From the NCBI GenBank assembly GCA_023014485.1, contig JAJOZX010009087.1:101112-165111 (forward strand): 64,000 nucleotides of DNA. The letters run 5' to 3'. Below the pieces are notes generated by a model. That model searched no databases. It had not been told where the DNA came from and saw only the letters and a list, made by a program, of their open reading frames with translations. Position numbers and translations under genes: made by a program. The DNA comes from Bathynomus jamesi. Taxonomy: Eukaryota > Arthropoda > Malacostraca > Isopoda > Cirolanidae. Shown here piece after piece: positions 21,960 to 33,350 of the stretch (position 1 is the stretch's first letter; every line of letters starts with the position of its first letter).

Positions 21960-21964
21960 GAGAG
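21909..21964. repeat. (GA)n microsatellite, 3' tail of copy 4
   Basis: About 27 GA units with one interruption (agaaga). It abuts the truncated 5' end of copy 3 on the left and family A 3' end gttacagttacaagg on the right. Confidence 0.95.
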
Positions 21965-22281
21965 TTACAGTTACAAGGACAAGAGGAAGCCTCAAAGACC
22001 TTTCGGTCCACTCTGGGAGGTTCCTGTTATTAAAAGTTTATTTTTCTTTCAACTATCTAGCAGTAGTAAAACTGGATAAAAGTAGAAGGCTCTCTCCCCA
22101 CCCTCCGCTCCCTCCCTGCCAGAGGCAGGTACGGAAAAAGGTTGAAGAAAATACCTTGACCCTGGAAAAGTAGCCAAGGAAATTTTACAGGAAAGTGGAG
22201 AATATATAAATAGCTCTATATTTAGCTTGCTCACAGAGACACCGTGCAAGCGAACTCCTGCAGAGTTTTTATATTTTAATC

Positions 22282-25015
22282 TTAAACTATGAGAGTATTC
22301 AGTACTTTGTCTAGCCTATTTTTAAACACATTTACACTTTGACTGGAAACAACCTCTGAGGGAAGTTGGTTCCAGATATTAACTATTTTATAGGAAAAGA
22401 AATTTCCGCAGACAGAGGTCCTAAATGTCTTTAGTTCCAGTTTAAACCCATTATTTCTTGTCGGATTGGCATTAAGTGAGAATAAGTTTCTGTAATCTAC
22501 CCTGTCTATTCCTTTGAGCATCTTGAAGACTTGAATAAGCTGACCCCGCAACCTCCTCGTCTCTAAGCTAAACAGATTAGGCGCTCCAATCTCCGTTGGT
22601 AGCTTTGCATTCTCATTGAAGGGATCAATTTTGTAGCCCTTGCTTGTACTCTTTCTAACCTTTCTATGTCCTTCCTGAGGGATGGAGACCAAAACTGCGC
22701 ACAGTATTCCAGTTGAGGTCTGACTAGAGAATTATAAAGAGACATTACAGTCTCCTTGTTCCGAAACTGGAACTGTCTTTTAATATAACCTAATAATTTT
22801 AAGGCCCTCTTTTCGACTTCTGCACAGTGCTTCGACGGTTTCAGATCGTTGCTGATATAGACTCCCAAGTCTTTCTCTAGATCGGTCTCAGTCAAGTTCC
22901 TTCCCAAGAGAGAGTAATCGGTCTTCGGGTTTTTATAACCTATGTGCATTACCTTACATTTGTCCAAGTTGAATGGCATCTGCCAAGTAGCAGACCATTC
23001 GCCCAACCTGTCAAGATCGTTCTGAAGCGTTCTTACGCCCTCCTCAGTACCTACACTACTTCCTAATTTCGTATCGTCTGCAAATTTGGAGATTGCACTT
23101 AGAAGCCCGACGTCTATATCGTTAATATAGATGATAAAAAGTAAAGGACCCAGAACGGAACCCTGTGGGACACCACTGGTGACGGGCGCCACTCCGAAGC
23201 CACTCCATTTATTACCACTCTCTGCTTTCTATCTTTTAACCAATCCTCAATCCAGTTGGAAACGAGCCCGGTGATTCCTAGTCCTTTGACTTTAGCTATC
23301 AATCTAGCGTGAGGGACTTTGTCAAAGGCTTTTTGAAAGTCGAGATACACTATATCTATTGCCCTACTTGCATCGTACAGTGTATGCATATTATGGAAAA
23401 ACTCTAACAGGTTTGTCAGACAGGATCTATGTCGCCTAAATCCATGTTGAGAATAAAAAATTAGATTGTTAGATTCAAGGTGATACACAATACGTTTTGT
23501 AATGATGGATTCCAACAGTTTGCCGACAACTGATGTTAAACTGATCGGGCGATAATTACAAGGATTTTCCCTATCACCCTTTTTAAAGATTGGTGTTACA
23601 TTTGCTAACTTCCAGTCGGTTGGAACTTTCCCTAACTCGATTGATTGTTTGAATATGGTTACTAAGTCGTCAACAACATTGTGGCTAACCTCTTTTAATA
23701 CCCTTGGAAGAAATAAGTCGGGCCAGGTGATTTGTATTTTCATCTTATCAATTAATTGCTGTACCTCATTTCTCGTAAAACTTATGGTCTCTACGGGATT
23801 CACCGTCATATGTAATCCGAGGACTTGGCACTTCTATTGTGTCTTCCTCCGTGAAGACTGTAACGAAGAACTCGTTTAACGTATTAGCTATATCTTTATC
23901 ACCGAATTTCAGTACGCCATTTCTATCTTTTAAGGGGCCTACAGAATTTTTAATTGGCTTTCTGCTATTAACATGGGCAAAAAATTCTTTAGGGTTAACT
24001 TTACAGAGTGAGGCAACTCTAGCTTCTTCATCACGTTTGGCTGATCTAATTAAGGACTTAACCCTCCTACGTAGGTTTATATAGTTTTCTGAATTAGTGT
24101 GGTTGAAATGCGACTTAAGTAGTTTGTAGGCTCTATTTCTTCCCGTAATAGCCCTCCTAATTTCGTTGTTAAACCATTTCGGTGACTTTGTTGACAAGGA
24201 AACTATTTAGTGGGTATAAAAGTGTTCTGTAATATTCTAAATTGATCCCTATATGAGCTCCAGGTGACATTGACATCCTCACTTATTAGAACTTCAAGTG
24301 TGTCTAAACTACTTCGGAAGCTTTCAAAATTTGCTCTCGAGAAATCCAGTCTTTCACGAGTCTTTTCGCGTGTATTAACTGGAACCCTGAGGTCAAACCT
24401 AATCAAATTATGATCGCTGTTACTTAAATTTTCACCAATAGTCAGGTTAGAGACTAGGTCATCTTCGTTCGTGAATATGAGGTCTAGTTTATTATTACCC
24501 CTTAGGCCCGTCAACCCATTGACTTAATAAGTTATCATCGGCAAATTCCAACAGTCTTGAGCCCTCAGCATCAGCTGTTTTGTTTTCCCAATTTACATTA
24601 CCACAATTAAAATCACCAAAAATCACACTGATCTTATTATTCACTATTCTGCTTAATTTGTTATACAAGTTTATATCCTTATCACGGGGTAGTGAGGTGG
24701 TCTATATACTAGAAGTAGCTGCACTACTTTATTATTTAGGTTTAGATCAATTCCCAACATTTCATGAGCAGATACGATATTACTGTTTACCGGGTGCAGG
24801 GAGTCCCGAGCATACAAAAGTACACCGCCGCCTTCCCTTCCGTTCCTATCTTTGTGAAACATTTTGTAACCTACCATTTCAAATTCTCCTACAAAATCCC
24901 TTGATTCAGAATGAATCCAGGATTCCGTTATTCCGATGATATCAAAGTTCTCAGTTTTGACAAGCGCTATAAATTCCATTAGTTTGTTTCTAATTGACCT
25001 AGCATTGAAGAGCAC
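22282..25015 (-). pseudogene. CR1 ORF2 of copy 4 (APE, RT)
   Basis: Near-complete ORF2 in pieces. The APE domain at 24203-25015 starts MLFNARSIRNKL and has IGITESWIHSE and NSDHNLIRFDL. The linker is at 23766-24197 (AITGRNRAYKLLKSHF). The RT at 23114-23809 has RVLKEVSHNVVDDL, NVTPIFKKGDRENPCN, LDFQKAFDKVPHARL. The next frame at 22563-23192 carries GSVLGPLLFIIYINDID and active site FADDTKLGSS. The C-terminus is at 22282-22692. Breaks occur near 24690, 24510, 24200, 23740, 23190 and 22590, mostly single-base. Confidence 0.9.
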
Positions 25016-25067
25016 AGTTTTGAGTGATTTTAAGTTGTGATTTTTCCTAACTGGCCTGAGTCGTTTC

Positions 25068-25297
25068 CCGACGCAGTTGAACTAACTACTGGGGGAGTGG
25101 GACTAACTGCTGGGAGGGGGACTAACTGCTGGGGGAGGGGGACTAACTGCTGGGGGAGGGGGACTAACTGCTGGGGGAGGGGGACTAACTGCTGGGGGAG
25201 GGGGACTAACTGCTGGGGGAGGGGGACTAACTGCTGGCGGAGGGGGACTAACTGCTGGCGGAGGGGGACTAACTGCTGGCGGAGGGGGACTAACTGC
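25068..25297 (-). repeat. 21-bp minisatellite of copy 4
   Basis: About 11 tandem units (gggggactaactgctggggg and variants). On the minus strand it encodes a Pro-rich 7-residue repeat. Three units at the right end carry ggcgg instead of ggggg. The element stops inside this array. Confidence 0.88.
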
Positions 25298-25972
25298 TGT
25301 TTTTTTTTTGTTTTTTTTTAGCGCAAATTAAGATGTTTTATATATACTAAACTCGGTAGAGTTGATCATTTTGAAACCATATTACTATTATCATCAAAAA
25401 ATATTACAATTAAAACCTAATTTAATATGAGAAAATATTACACAACCTACTAAAATATTTTAGCTATATATATATATTTCATTGTAGTTGTAAAATTTAT
25501 CGCAATCTTTTAAAAAAAACTCAAAATTTAAGAGGAATATTATACAGATATATTAATTCAACAAAACAGAATTACGATAGCCTATGACTAATGTAACTCC
25601 TATGTGATAAAAATAAATAATTGAAAAATAGCCAAGTGCACCGATAGAAAAAAAAATTTAAATGAAAATTTCAATGAATAAAAAATGCCTTATAAATAAT
25701 AATAATAATAATAATAATACAAAATATAGCGATAGAAAATATTTTGAAATGTATAAGGATATAATCTACTTTTGAAAATGATTCCTGATACAGAATACAT
25801 AATTTAACATCAGTATAAAGGCTTTTTAAAAACCACCTTCACCTCATTTATGCAAGAGCCAATTTCTATCCCATTTAATCCCACGAAAAGAAAAAGTTAA
25901 TATGAACTCAAGCTTACACTGAAGCTCTTGTATAAATAGGAAGGCTCGATTCTGGTTTTCTTGCGATACATA
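25298..25972. other. AT-rich spacer with T tract and (AAT)n
   Basis: Starts with a T-rich tract (25298-25319), then AT-rich sequence with an (AAT)8-like microsatellite at about 25695-25718. No coding or RNA gene is seen. Confidence 0.6.
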
Positions 25973-26547
25973 CAGGGTGTCCGAGAATTATCTGTACAAG
26001 TTTTGGCTGTTATTAAAAGTCAACCATGAAGTGTAGAAATTCCAGTGTTGTCCCATTTTACAGAGAATCTCATTAAGTTTTTTCTGATACCAAGTTTTGA
26101 CAAGTTTTTTAGAAATTCCAGTGTGTCCGAACATTATCTGTACAATTTCATCTTTTAATAAAATTCTTGATAACACACGTAAAATTCTTAAACAAGATTA
26201 TTTAGAATCTGTATTTTCAAAAGTTTCTTTTATTAAAGTAACGTTACAAACATTCGATATGTGCACCATCAGTGATTCGCAAAACATCCAATCGATAATC
26301 CAAATGTTGCCATGTCCAGCATGTGCAGCATATCCACATCAATTCGCTCAATAGCAGCTGTGATTCTTGCTTTTAAATCATCAATGTCTGTCACCCGCGT
26401 ACAAAAAAGAAAAAACTTGTCAAAACTTGTTATCAGAAACAACTTAATGAGTTTCTCTGTAAAATGGGACAACACTGGAATTTCTACACTTCATGGTTGA
26501 CTTTTAATAACAGCCAAAAATTGTACAGATAATTCTCGGACACCCGG
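25973..26547. mobile_element. Tc1/mariner-type non-autonomous element with 138-bp TIRs
   Basis: Inverted repeats of about 138 bp: 25973-26110 begins cagggtgtccgagaattatc, and 26410-26547 is its complement with a few changes. The element is flanked by TA (25971-25972 and 26548-26549), the universal Tc1/mariner target. The centre (26111-26409) holds a second partial copy of the terminal sequence (tgtccgaacattatctgtac, 26122-26142) and a transposase C-terminal remnant on the minus strand. Confidence 0.88.
26230..26395 (-). pseudogene. transposase C-terminal remnant
   Basis: Minus-strand reading DIDDLKARITAAIERIDVDM, followed by a stretch resembling the DFRL-V end of Tc1/mariner-type (IS630-like) transposases of arthropods. 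About 50 residues remain and none of the catalytic core is present. Confidence 0.65.
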
Positions 26548-26549
26548 TA

Positions 26550-26728
26550 TAATAATAATAATAATAGACTGGATTAACAGCGAGTCATTTATCCTTTTCA
26601 ACAATTACAACAATCAATGAGCTTAAATCTTCAGACACGCAGCAATACGGCATCTACATTTACATATATTATGGTGATCATACAAGGTAGAGAGAGTCTT
26701 TGTGAATCCAGGTAGAAAGAGTCTTTGT

Positions 26729-26730
<2 letters not shown>
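26550..26730. other. spacer with (AAT)n and a short duplication
   Basis: An (AAT)n run follows the TIR element (26548-26566). Near 26690-26730 a 20-bp segment with gagtctttgtga occurs twice. No coding is seen. Confidence 0.5.

Positions 26731-26796
<66 letters not shown>
26731..26796. repeat. (GA)33 microsatellite, CR1 tail
   Basis: Pure GA, the 3' tail of a family B 3'UTR fragment that follows at 26797. Confidence 0.95.
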
Positions 26797-26798
<2 letters not shown>

Positions 26799-26863
26799 AC
26801 AAGGAAAAGAAGTACCTCAAAAGGCCTTGCGACCCATACCGAGGAGGTACCAATGGCAACGGG

Positions 26864-27911
26864 TGCCAGGGAAAATTTTGTACACACTCAAATAGTGTGC
26901 AAGATTTGGTCTAACCTTTTCTTGAACTGATTCACAGAGTAACTGTTCACAACTTCCGAAGGTAACCTGAAAGAGTTACAAGGACAAGGACAAGAGGAAG
27001 CCTCAAAGACCTTTCGGTCCACTCTGAGAGGTTCCTGTTATTAAAAGTTTATTTTTGTTTCAACTATCCTAATGGTAGTAGAAAACTGGATAGAAAAGTA
27101 GAAGGCTCTCTCCCCACCCTCCGCTCCCTCCCTGCCAGAGGCAGGTACGGAAAAAGGTTGAAGAAAATACCTTGACCCTGGAAAAGTTGCCAAGGAAATT
27201 GTACAGGAAAGTGGAGAATATATAAATAGCTCTATATTTAGCTTGCTCACAGAGACACCGTGCAAGCGAACTCCTGCAGAGTTTTCTGAGGTTTTAATCT
27301 TAAACTATGAGTGTGTTCAGTACTTTGTCTAGCCTACTTTTAAACACATTTACACTTTGACTGGAAACAACCTCTGAGGGAAGTTGGTGCCAGGGAAAAT
27401 TTTGTACACACTCAAATAGTGTGCAAGATTTGGTCTAACCTTTTCTTGAACTGATCCACAGAGTAACTGTTCACAACTTCCGAAGGTAACCTGAAAGAGT
27501 TACAAGGACAAGGACAAGAGGAAGCCTCAAAGACCTTTCGGTCCACTCTGAGAGGTTCCTGTTATTAAAAGTTTATTTTTGTTTCAACTATCCTAATGGT
27601 AGTAGAAAACTGGATAGAAAAGTAGAAGGCTATCTCCCCACCCTCCGCTCCCTCCCTGCCAGAGGCAGGTACGGAAAAAGGTTGAAGAAAATACCTTGAC
27701 CCTGGAAAAGTAGCCAAGGAAATTGTACAGGAAAGTGGAGAATATATAAATAGCTCTATATTTAGCTTGCTCACAGAGACACCGTGCAAGCGAACTCCTG
27801 CAGAGTTTTCTGAGGTTTTAATCTTAAACTATGAGTGTGTTCAGTACTTTGTCTAGCCTACTTTTAAACACATTTACACTTTGACTGGAAACAACCTCTG
27901 AGGGAAGTTGG
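26864..27911. repeat. 524-bp tandem duplication of an A/B chimeric unit
   Basis: Units 26864-27387 and 27388-27911 are nearly identical (offset exactly 524 bp, checked at tgccaggg and at cctgaaagag). Both carry the private variant gagtaactg in the B part, which shows that the chimera formed first and was then duplicated. Confidence 0.9.
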
Positions 27912-30082
27912 TGCCAGGGAAAATTTTGTACACACTCAAATAGTGTGCAAGATTTGGTCTAACCTTTTCTTGAACTGATCCACAGAGGAACTGTTCACAA
28001 TTTCCGAAGCTAACCTGTTCCATGTGTCACAGATCTTATACGTAAAGTAATTCCCACACACACTAGTCCTAAACCGTTTCAAATCCAACTTCCAACCATT
28101 GTTGCGAGTTGGGTTATGATTTAAACTAAACATACTTCTAAAATCGACATCGTTGAACCCGTGTAAGAGCTTGAAAACCTCGATCAGTTGACCGCGCAGC
28201 CTCCGAGTTTCAAGCGAAAACAAGTTCAGGGCGCGTAACCGTCGGTTGTAGCCCATATGCCTAACGGAAGGGATTAACTTTGTGGCCCTCGCCTGCACTC
28301 GCTCCAGCCTCTCAATATCTGTCCTGAGGGTGGGCGACCAGAACTGCACAGCATAGTCCAGGTGCGGCCGAACAAGGGAATTGTACAGTGAGAGCACAAT
28401 CTCCTTGTTCCGAAACTGAAATTGCCTACTAATATAACCCAATAGTTTCTGGGCTTTCTTTTCCACCTCTACACACTGTTTCGTAAACTTAAGGTCGCTG
28501 CTAATTAGCACACCCAAGTCCTTTTCTAAATCAGTCACCTCGATATTACTACCCAACATCGAGTAGTCCGACTTGGGATTGGCGTAGCCAATGTGCATCA
28601 CTTTGCATTTACCCAAGTTAAACGGCATTTGCCATTTTTCGGACCACTTTCCTATCCTACCTAGGTCCGCACGCAGTTCCTCGATCGCTTCGGGCGTTCC
28701 AACATTGGCCCCAAGCTTGGTGTCATCAGCGAATTTGGCGATCCGACTGACGATGCCACCGTCGATATCATTTATGTAAATGATAAACAACAGTGGCCCC
28801 AAAACGGAACCCTGAGGAACCCCACTAGTGACCGAGGCCCAATCGAACTAGCCCCTTTAATTACCACCCTCTACCGCCTATTCCTCAGCCAGTTTTCAAT
28901 CCACCTACCTATTTCCCCACCGATACCCAGCGCGCGCACTTTCGCCATTAGCCGGCGGTGAGGTACCTTATCAAAAGCTTTCTGAAAGTCGAGATAAAGT
29001 ATATCAATCGCCCTACTCTTATCGTACTCACTCAACATGACGTGGAAAAACTCGAGCAAGTTGGTGAGACACGACCTATGCCGTCTAAACCCATGTTGGG
29101 AGTCCCCAAGCAGCTTGTAGGAATCCAAATGGTCAACGATCCTATCAGCTATTATCGCTTCTAATAATTTACCTACAACTGAAGTGAGACTAATGGGACG
29201 ATAGTTCCCTGGACTTTCGTGATCCCCTTTCTTAAAGATAGGGGTCACGTTGGCTTCCCTCCAGTCACCAGGCACCTGGCCCATCTCCAACGATTTGTTG
29301 AAGACTGTAGCCAGGTGGGGAGCCACCTGGTTGCGCACTTCTCGCAACACTCTGGGGAGAAACTGGTCTGGCCCAGGAGCCTTAAACGCGCTCAGTTTGT
29401 CTATTATATCGGCAACGACTGTCGCGGTACATCTAACACTATCCAGGCCAGTACCTTCGTGCCTCACGCCTGGCTCGGGGATGACGCGGGTATCCTCTCT
29501 GGTGAACACTCCCGCAAAGTACTCATTAAGCACATTAGCGATGTCCGCGTCCGAGGTCCGCAGAACGCCGCTTCCGTCCTTTAACGGACCTATCATGCTT
29601 CTAATGGGCTTTCTACTATTAACATAACTGAAGAACTCCTTAGGGTTCCCCTTGCAGAGGCTTGCCACCCGTAGTTCTTCGTTGCGTTTCGCTAGCCTAA
29701 CCTTCGCCTTCACTTCCCTACACAGTCGGACATACGCTTCAGTGTTCTCGTGGGAACGATTGGCCTTCGCCCTCCTATACGCTACTTTCCTATTTCGGAT
29801 AGCTGAAGCGATGCCACGATTGAACCACTTAGGCTGCATTGAAGCAGGAGTGACCGGTTTTGAGGGTATGGCAGCAGACTGCAGCACCATAAACTCATCC
29901 CGGAATGCACTCCACACTCCCTCAACATCGCCGCCAACCTCTAACCCCATCTCTGCTACGCTATCCCTGAGGCTAACAAAGTTCGCCCGCCGGAGATCGA
30001 GCTTACTGCTAAACGAGTTACTACGCTTCACCCGAGGGACGCACACACGGAACCTAATAAGACCGTGATCACTCCCACCCAA
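27912..30082 (-). mobile_element. CR1-like LINE copy 6 (family B), 5'-truncated
   Basis: Family B from the 3'UTR to the end of the APE domain. The 5' end (about 30082, at cacccaac) runs into the GA tail of copy 7. At the 3' side it lacks its own (CT)n tail and instead joins the chimeric A/B repeat. Confidence 0.88.
27936..30066 (-). pseudogene. CR1 ORF2 of copy 6 (APE end to C-terminus)
   Basis: Two long frames. 28871-30066 covers the APE end (GSDHGLIRFRVCVPRV), linker and RT through QKAFDKVPHRRL. 27936-28802 covers GPLLFIIYINDIDGG, active site FADDTKLGAN and the complete C-terminus. They are separated by one break near 28840, where cc is missing relative to copy 8 (caatcgaac versus caacccgaac). 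Apart from this and the 5' truncation the ORF is open, so the copy appears young. Confidence 0.9.
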
Positions 30083-30098
30083 CGAGAGAGAGAGAGAG

Positions 30099-30152
<54 letters not shown>
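30083..30152. repeat. (GA)n microsatellite, 3' tail of copy 7
   Basis: About 34 GA units with a few gagga interruptions. It joins the truncated 5' end of copy 6 to the family B 3' end of copy 7. Confidence 0.95.
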
Positions 30153-30153
<1 letters not shown>

Positions 30154-30312
30154 TACAAGGAGTTACAAGGAAAAGAAGTACCTCAAAAGGCCTTGCGGCC
30201 CATACCGAGGAGGTACCAATGGCAACGGGTGCCACGGAAAATTTTCTACACACTCAAAGAGTGTGCAAAATTTGGTCTAACCTTTTCTTGAACTGATCCA
30301 CAGAGGAACTGT

Positions 30313-32990
30313 TCACAACTTCCGAAGGTAACCTGTTCCATGTGTCACAGATCTTATACGTAACGTAATTCCCCACACACTAGTCCTAAACCGTTTCAAA
30401 TCCAACTTCCAACCAATGTTGCGAGTTGGGTTATCATTTAAACTAAACATACTTCTAAAATCGACATCGTTGAACCCTCGTAAGAGCTTGAAAACCTCGA
30501 TCAGTTGACCGCGCAGCCTCCGAGTTTCAAGCGAAAACAAGTTCAGGGCGCGTAACCGTCGATTGTAGCCCATATGCCTAACGGAAGGGATCAACTTTGT
30601 GGCCCTCGCCTGCACTCGCTCCAGCCTCTCAATATCTTTCCTGAGGGTGGGCGACCAGAACTGCACAGCATACTCCAGGTACGGCCGAACAAGGGAATTG
30701 TACAGTGAGAGCACAATCTCCTTGTTCCGAAACTGAAATTGCCTCCTGATATAACCCAATAGTTTCTGGGCTTTCTTTTCCACCTCTACACACTGTTTCG
30801 TAAACTTAAGGTCGCTGCTAATTAGCACACCCAAGTCCTTTTCTAAATCAGTCACCTCGATATTACTGCCCAACATCGAGTAGTCCGACTTGGGATTGGC
30901 GTAGCCAATGTGCATCACTTTGCATTTACCCAAGTTAAACGGCATTTGCCATTTTTCGGACCTCTCTCCTATCCTACCTAGGTCCGCACGCAGTTCCTCG
31001 ATCGCTTCGGGCGTCCCAACATTGGCCCCAAGCTTGGTGTCATCAGCGAATTTGGCGATCCGACTGACGATGCCACCGTCGATATCATTTATGTAAATGG
31101 TAAACAACAGTGGCCCCAAAACGGAACCCTGAGGAACCCCACTAGTGACGAGGCCCAACCCGAACTAGCCCCTTTAATTACCACCCTCTGCCGCCTATTC
31201 CTCAGCCAGTTTTCAATCCACCTACCTATTTCCCCACCGATACCCAGCGCGCGCACTTTCGCCATTAGCCGGCGGTGAGGTACCTTATCAAAGGCTTTCT
31301 GAAAGTCGAGATAAAGTATATCAATCGCCCTACTCTTATCGTACTCACTCAACATGACGTGGAAAAACTCGAGCAAGTTGGTGAGACACGACCTATGCCG
31401 TCTAAACCCATGTTGGGAGTCCCCAAGCAGCTTGTAGGAATCCAAATGGTCAACGATTCTATCAGCTATTATCCTTTCTAATAATTTACCTACAACTGAA
31501 GTGAGACTAATAGGACGATAGTTCCCTGGACTTTCGTGATCCCCTTTCTTAAAGATAGGGGTCACGTTGGCCTCCCTCCAGTCGCCAGGCACCTGGCCCA
31601 TCTCCAACGATTTGTTGAAGACTGTAGCCAGGTGGGGAGCCACCTGGTCGCGGACTTCTCGCAAAACACTGGGGAGAAACTGGTCTGGCCCAGGAGCCTT
31701 AAACGCGCTCAGTTTGTCTATTCTATGAGCAACGACTGTCGCGGTACATCTAACACTATCCAGGCCAGCACCTTCGTGCCTCACAGCTGGCTCGGGGATG
31801 ACGCGGGTATCCTCCCTGGTGAACACTCCCGCAAAGTACTCATTAAGCACATTAGCGATGTCCGCGTCGGAGGTCCGCAGAACGCCGCTTCCGTCCTTTA
31901 AAGGACCTATCATGCTTCTAATGGGCTTTCTACTATTAACATAACTGAAGAACTCCTTAGGGTTCCTCTTGCAGAGGCTTGCCACCCGTAGTTCTTCGTT
32001 ACGCTTCGCTAGCCTAACCTTCGCCTTCACTTCCCTACACAGGCGGACATACGCTTCAGTGTTCTCGTGGGAAAGATTGGCCTTCGCCCTCCTATACGCT
32101 ACTTTCCTATTTCGGATAGCCGAAGCGATGCCACAATTGAACCACTTAGGCTGCGTTGAAGCAGGGGTGACCGGTTTTGAGGGTATGGCAGCAGACTGCA
32201 GCACCATAAACTCATCCCGGAATGCACTCCACACTCCCTCAACATCGCCGCCAACCTCTAACCCCATCTCTCCTACGCTATCCCTGAGGCTAACAAAGTT
32301 CGCCCGCCGGAGATCGAGCTTACTGCCTCTCGAGTTACTACGCTTCACCCGAGGGACGCACACACGGAACCTAATAAGACTGTGATCACTCCCGCCCAAC
32401 GATTCGTCAACGGTGAGGCCAGTGACGAGGTTGTCTTCGGTCGTGAACACTAAGTCCAGAACGCTTTCGCCTCGTGTAGGCTCGTTGACCCACTGAGTGA
32501 GGAAGTTCTCATCAGCAAAGTCAACTAGCCTCCTCCCTTCAGCATCGGCAGTCCTGTTTTCCCACTTTATGCCGCGACAGTTGAAGTCTCCTAAAACTAC
32601 ACACACCCTATCCCCTAGCAGGCTACTGAGTTCGGTGTACAGGGCTGTATCGTCCTCGAGGAGGAGATGCGGAGGTCTGTACACCAAGATTAACCTATAG
32701 TTCGTCCCTCCCACGTTCAGATCGACGCCAAGCAGCTCCCGTTCCGACCGGAACTGGCAGTCAACCGGACTCAACTTGTCCCTCACGTATATTAGTACCC
32801 CACCCCCCTCCCCACGGGTGCGGTCTTTGCGAAACATTCTATACCCGGGAATTTCGAACTCCCCAACGTAGTCCCTACGATCAATATGAATCCAGGACTC
32901 GGTGATAGCAACGATATCCTGGTATTCTGATGCTAAGAGCGCCCGTAGCTCGCGAAACTTGTTCCTAATTGACCTAGCATTAAAAAGCAT
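30313..32990 (-). pseudogene. CR1 ORF2 of copy 7, nearly intact APE-RT
   Basis: ORF2 nicks DNA and reverse-transcribes the element RNA. From MLFNARSIRNKFREL at 32990 it is open for about 615 codons to 31145. APE motifs are VAITESWIHIDRRD, VVLGDFNCRGIKW and GSDHSLIRFRV. The RT has APGPDQFLPSVLREV, NVTPIFKKGDHESPGN, RPISLTSVVGKLLE, GFRRHRSCLTNL and LDFQKAFDKVPHRRL. A 1-base deletion (gtgacgagg, where copy 8 has gtgaccgagg) shifts the frame at about 31148. The next frame (30313-31158) holds GSVLGPLLFTIYINDID, FADDTKLGAN (31039-31050) and LGVLISSDLKFTKQ. A second indel at about 30372 ends it early. Two single-base changes separate it from an open frame, and they may be sequencing errors. Confidence 0.92.
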
Positions 32991-33082
32991 TGCACGGAGG
33001 GAGCCTTCCCTATTCTGACCGCCCCCTAGCACGACCCGTTTCCCGAACAGCCAGGGCTGTCGGGAGTCGAAGAGCCCCTCAC

Positions 33083-33350
33083 TATTGCTGTTGGAGGGGG
33101 ACTACCTGCTGGGGGAGGGGGACTAGCTGCTGGGGGAGGGGGACTATCTGCTGGGGGAGGGGGACTATCTGCTGGGGGAGGGGGACTATCTGCTGGGGGA
33201 GGGGGACTATCTGCTGGGGGAGGGGGACTACTGCTGGGGGAGGGGGACTAACTGCTGGGGGAGGGGGCTAACTGCTGGGGGAGGGGGGCTAACTGCTGGG
33301 GGAGGGGGGCTAACTGCTGGGGGAGGGGGGCTAACTGCTGGGGGAGTAGG
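33083..33350 (-). repeat. 21/22-bp minisatellite of copy 7, encodes Pro-rich ORF1 tail
   Basis: About 12 units. The right half uses ctaactgctggggg, the left half ctatctgctggggg. On the minus strand the frame 33228-33515 reads through it as repeated SPPPPAV units, directly after ORF1 sequence RPPKPAIDPAPQTVKP. Some units are 22 bp and shift the frame, so only part of the array is open. Confidence 0.9.

Larger units (their letters stand above)
21909..25297 (-). mobile_element. CR1-like LINE copy 4 (family A), 5'-truncated in the minisatellite
   Basis: From the (CT)n tail through the 3'UTR (21965-22281), full ORF2 (22282-25015) and the 21-bp minisatellite (25068-25297). There is no ORF1 head. 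The 5' junction is a T-rich tract on the plus strand (25298-25319). It keeps the uninterrupted site (23373-23379) of the I-clade insertion seen in copy 1. Confidence 0.9.
26731..27911 (-). mobile_element. chimeric CR1 3'-end block (B-A-B-A)
   Basis: Family B tail and 3'UTR (26797-26969), then family A 3' end (26970-27387), then B 3'UTR (27388-27493), then A again (27494-27911), and finally copy 6. The A-to-B junctions lie at ggtgcca, a short stretch similar in both families. The B-to-A junctions lie at ggtaacctgaaagag. No ORF is present, only 3'UTR and the last bases of ORF2. Confidence 0.85.

Noticed and set aside
21818..22033. Frames rich in Arg-Glu repeats over GA microsatellites (also 26702-26930, 30065-30280)
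   Set aside because: Pure translation of (GA)n. No coding evidence.
25037..25321. Frame reading repeated GTNCWGR units on the plus strand (also 32990-33271)
   Set aside because: Antisense of the 21-bp minisatellite. The sense frame joins ORF1 as a Pro-rich tail.
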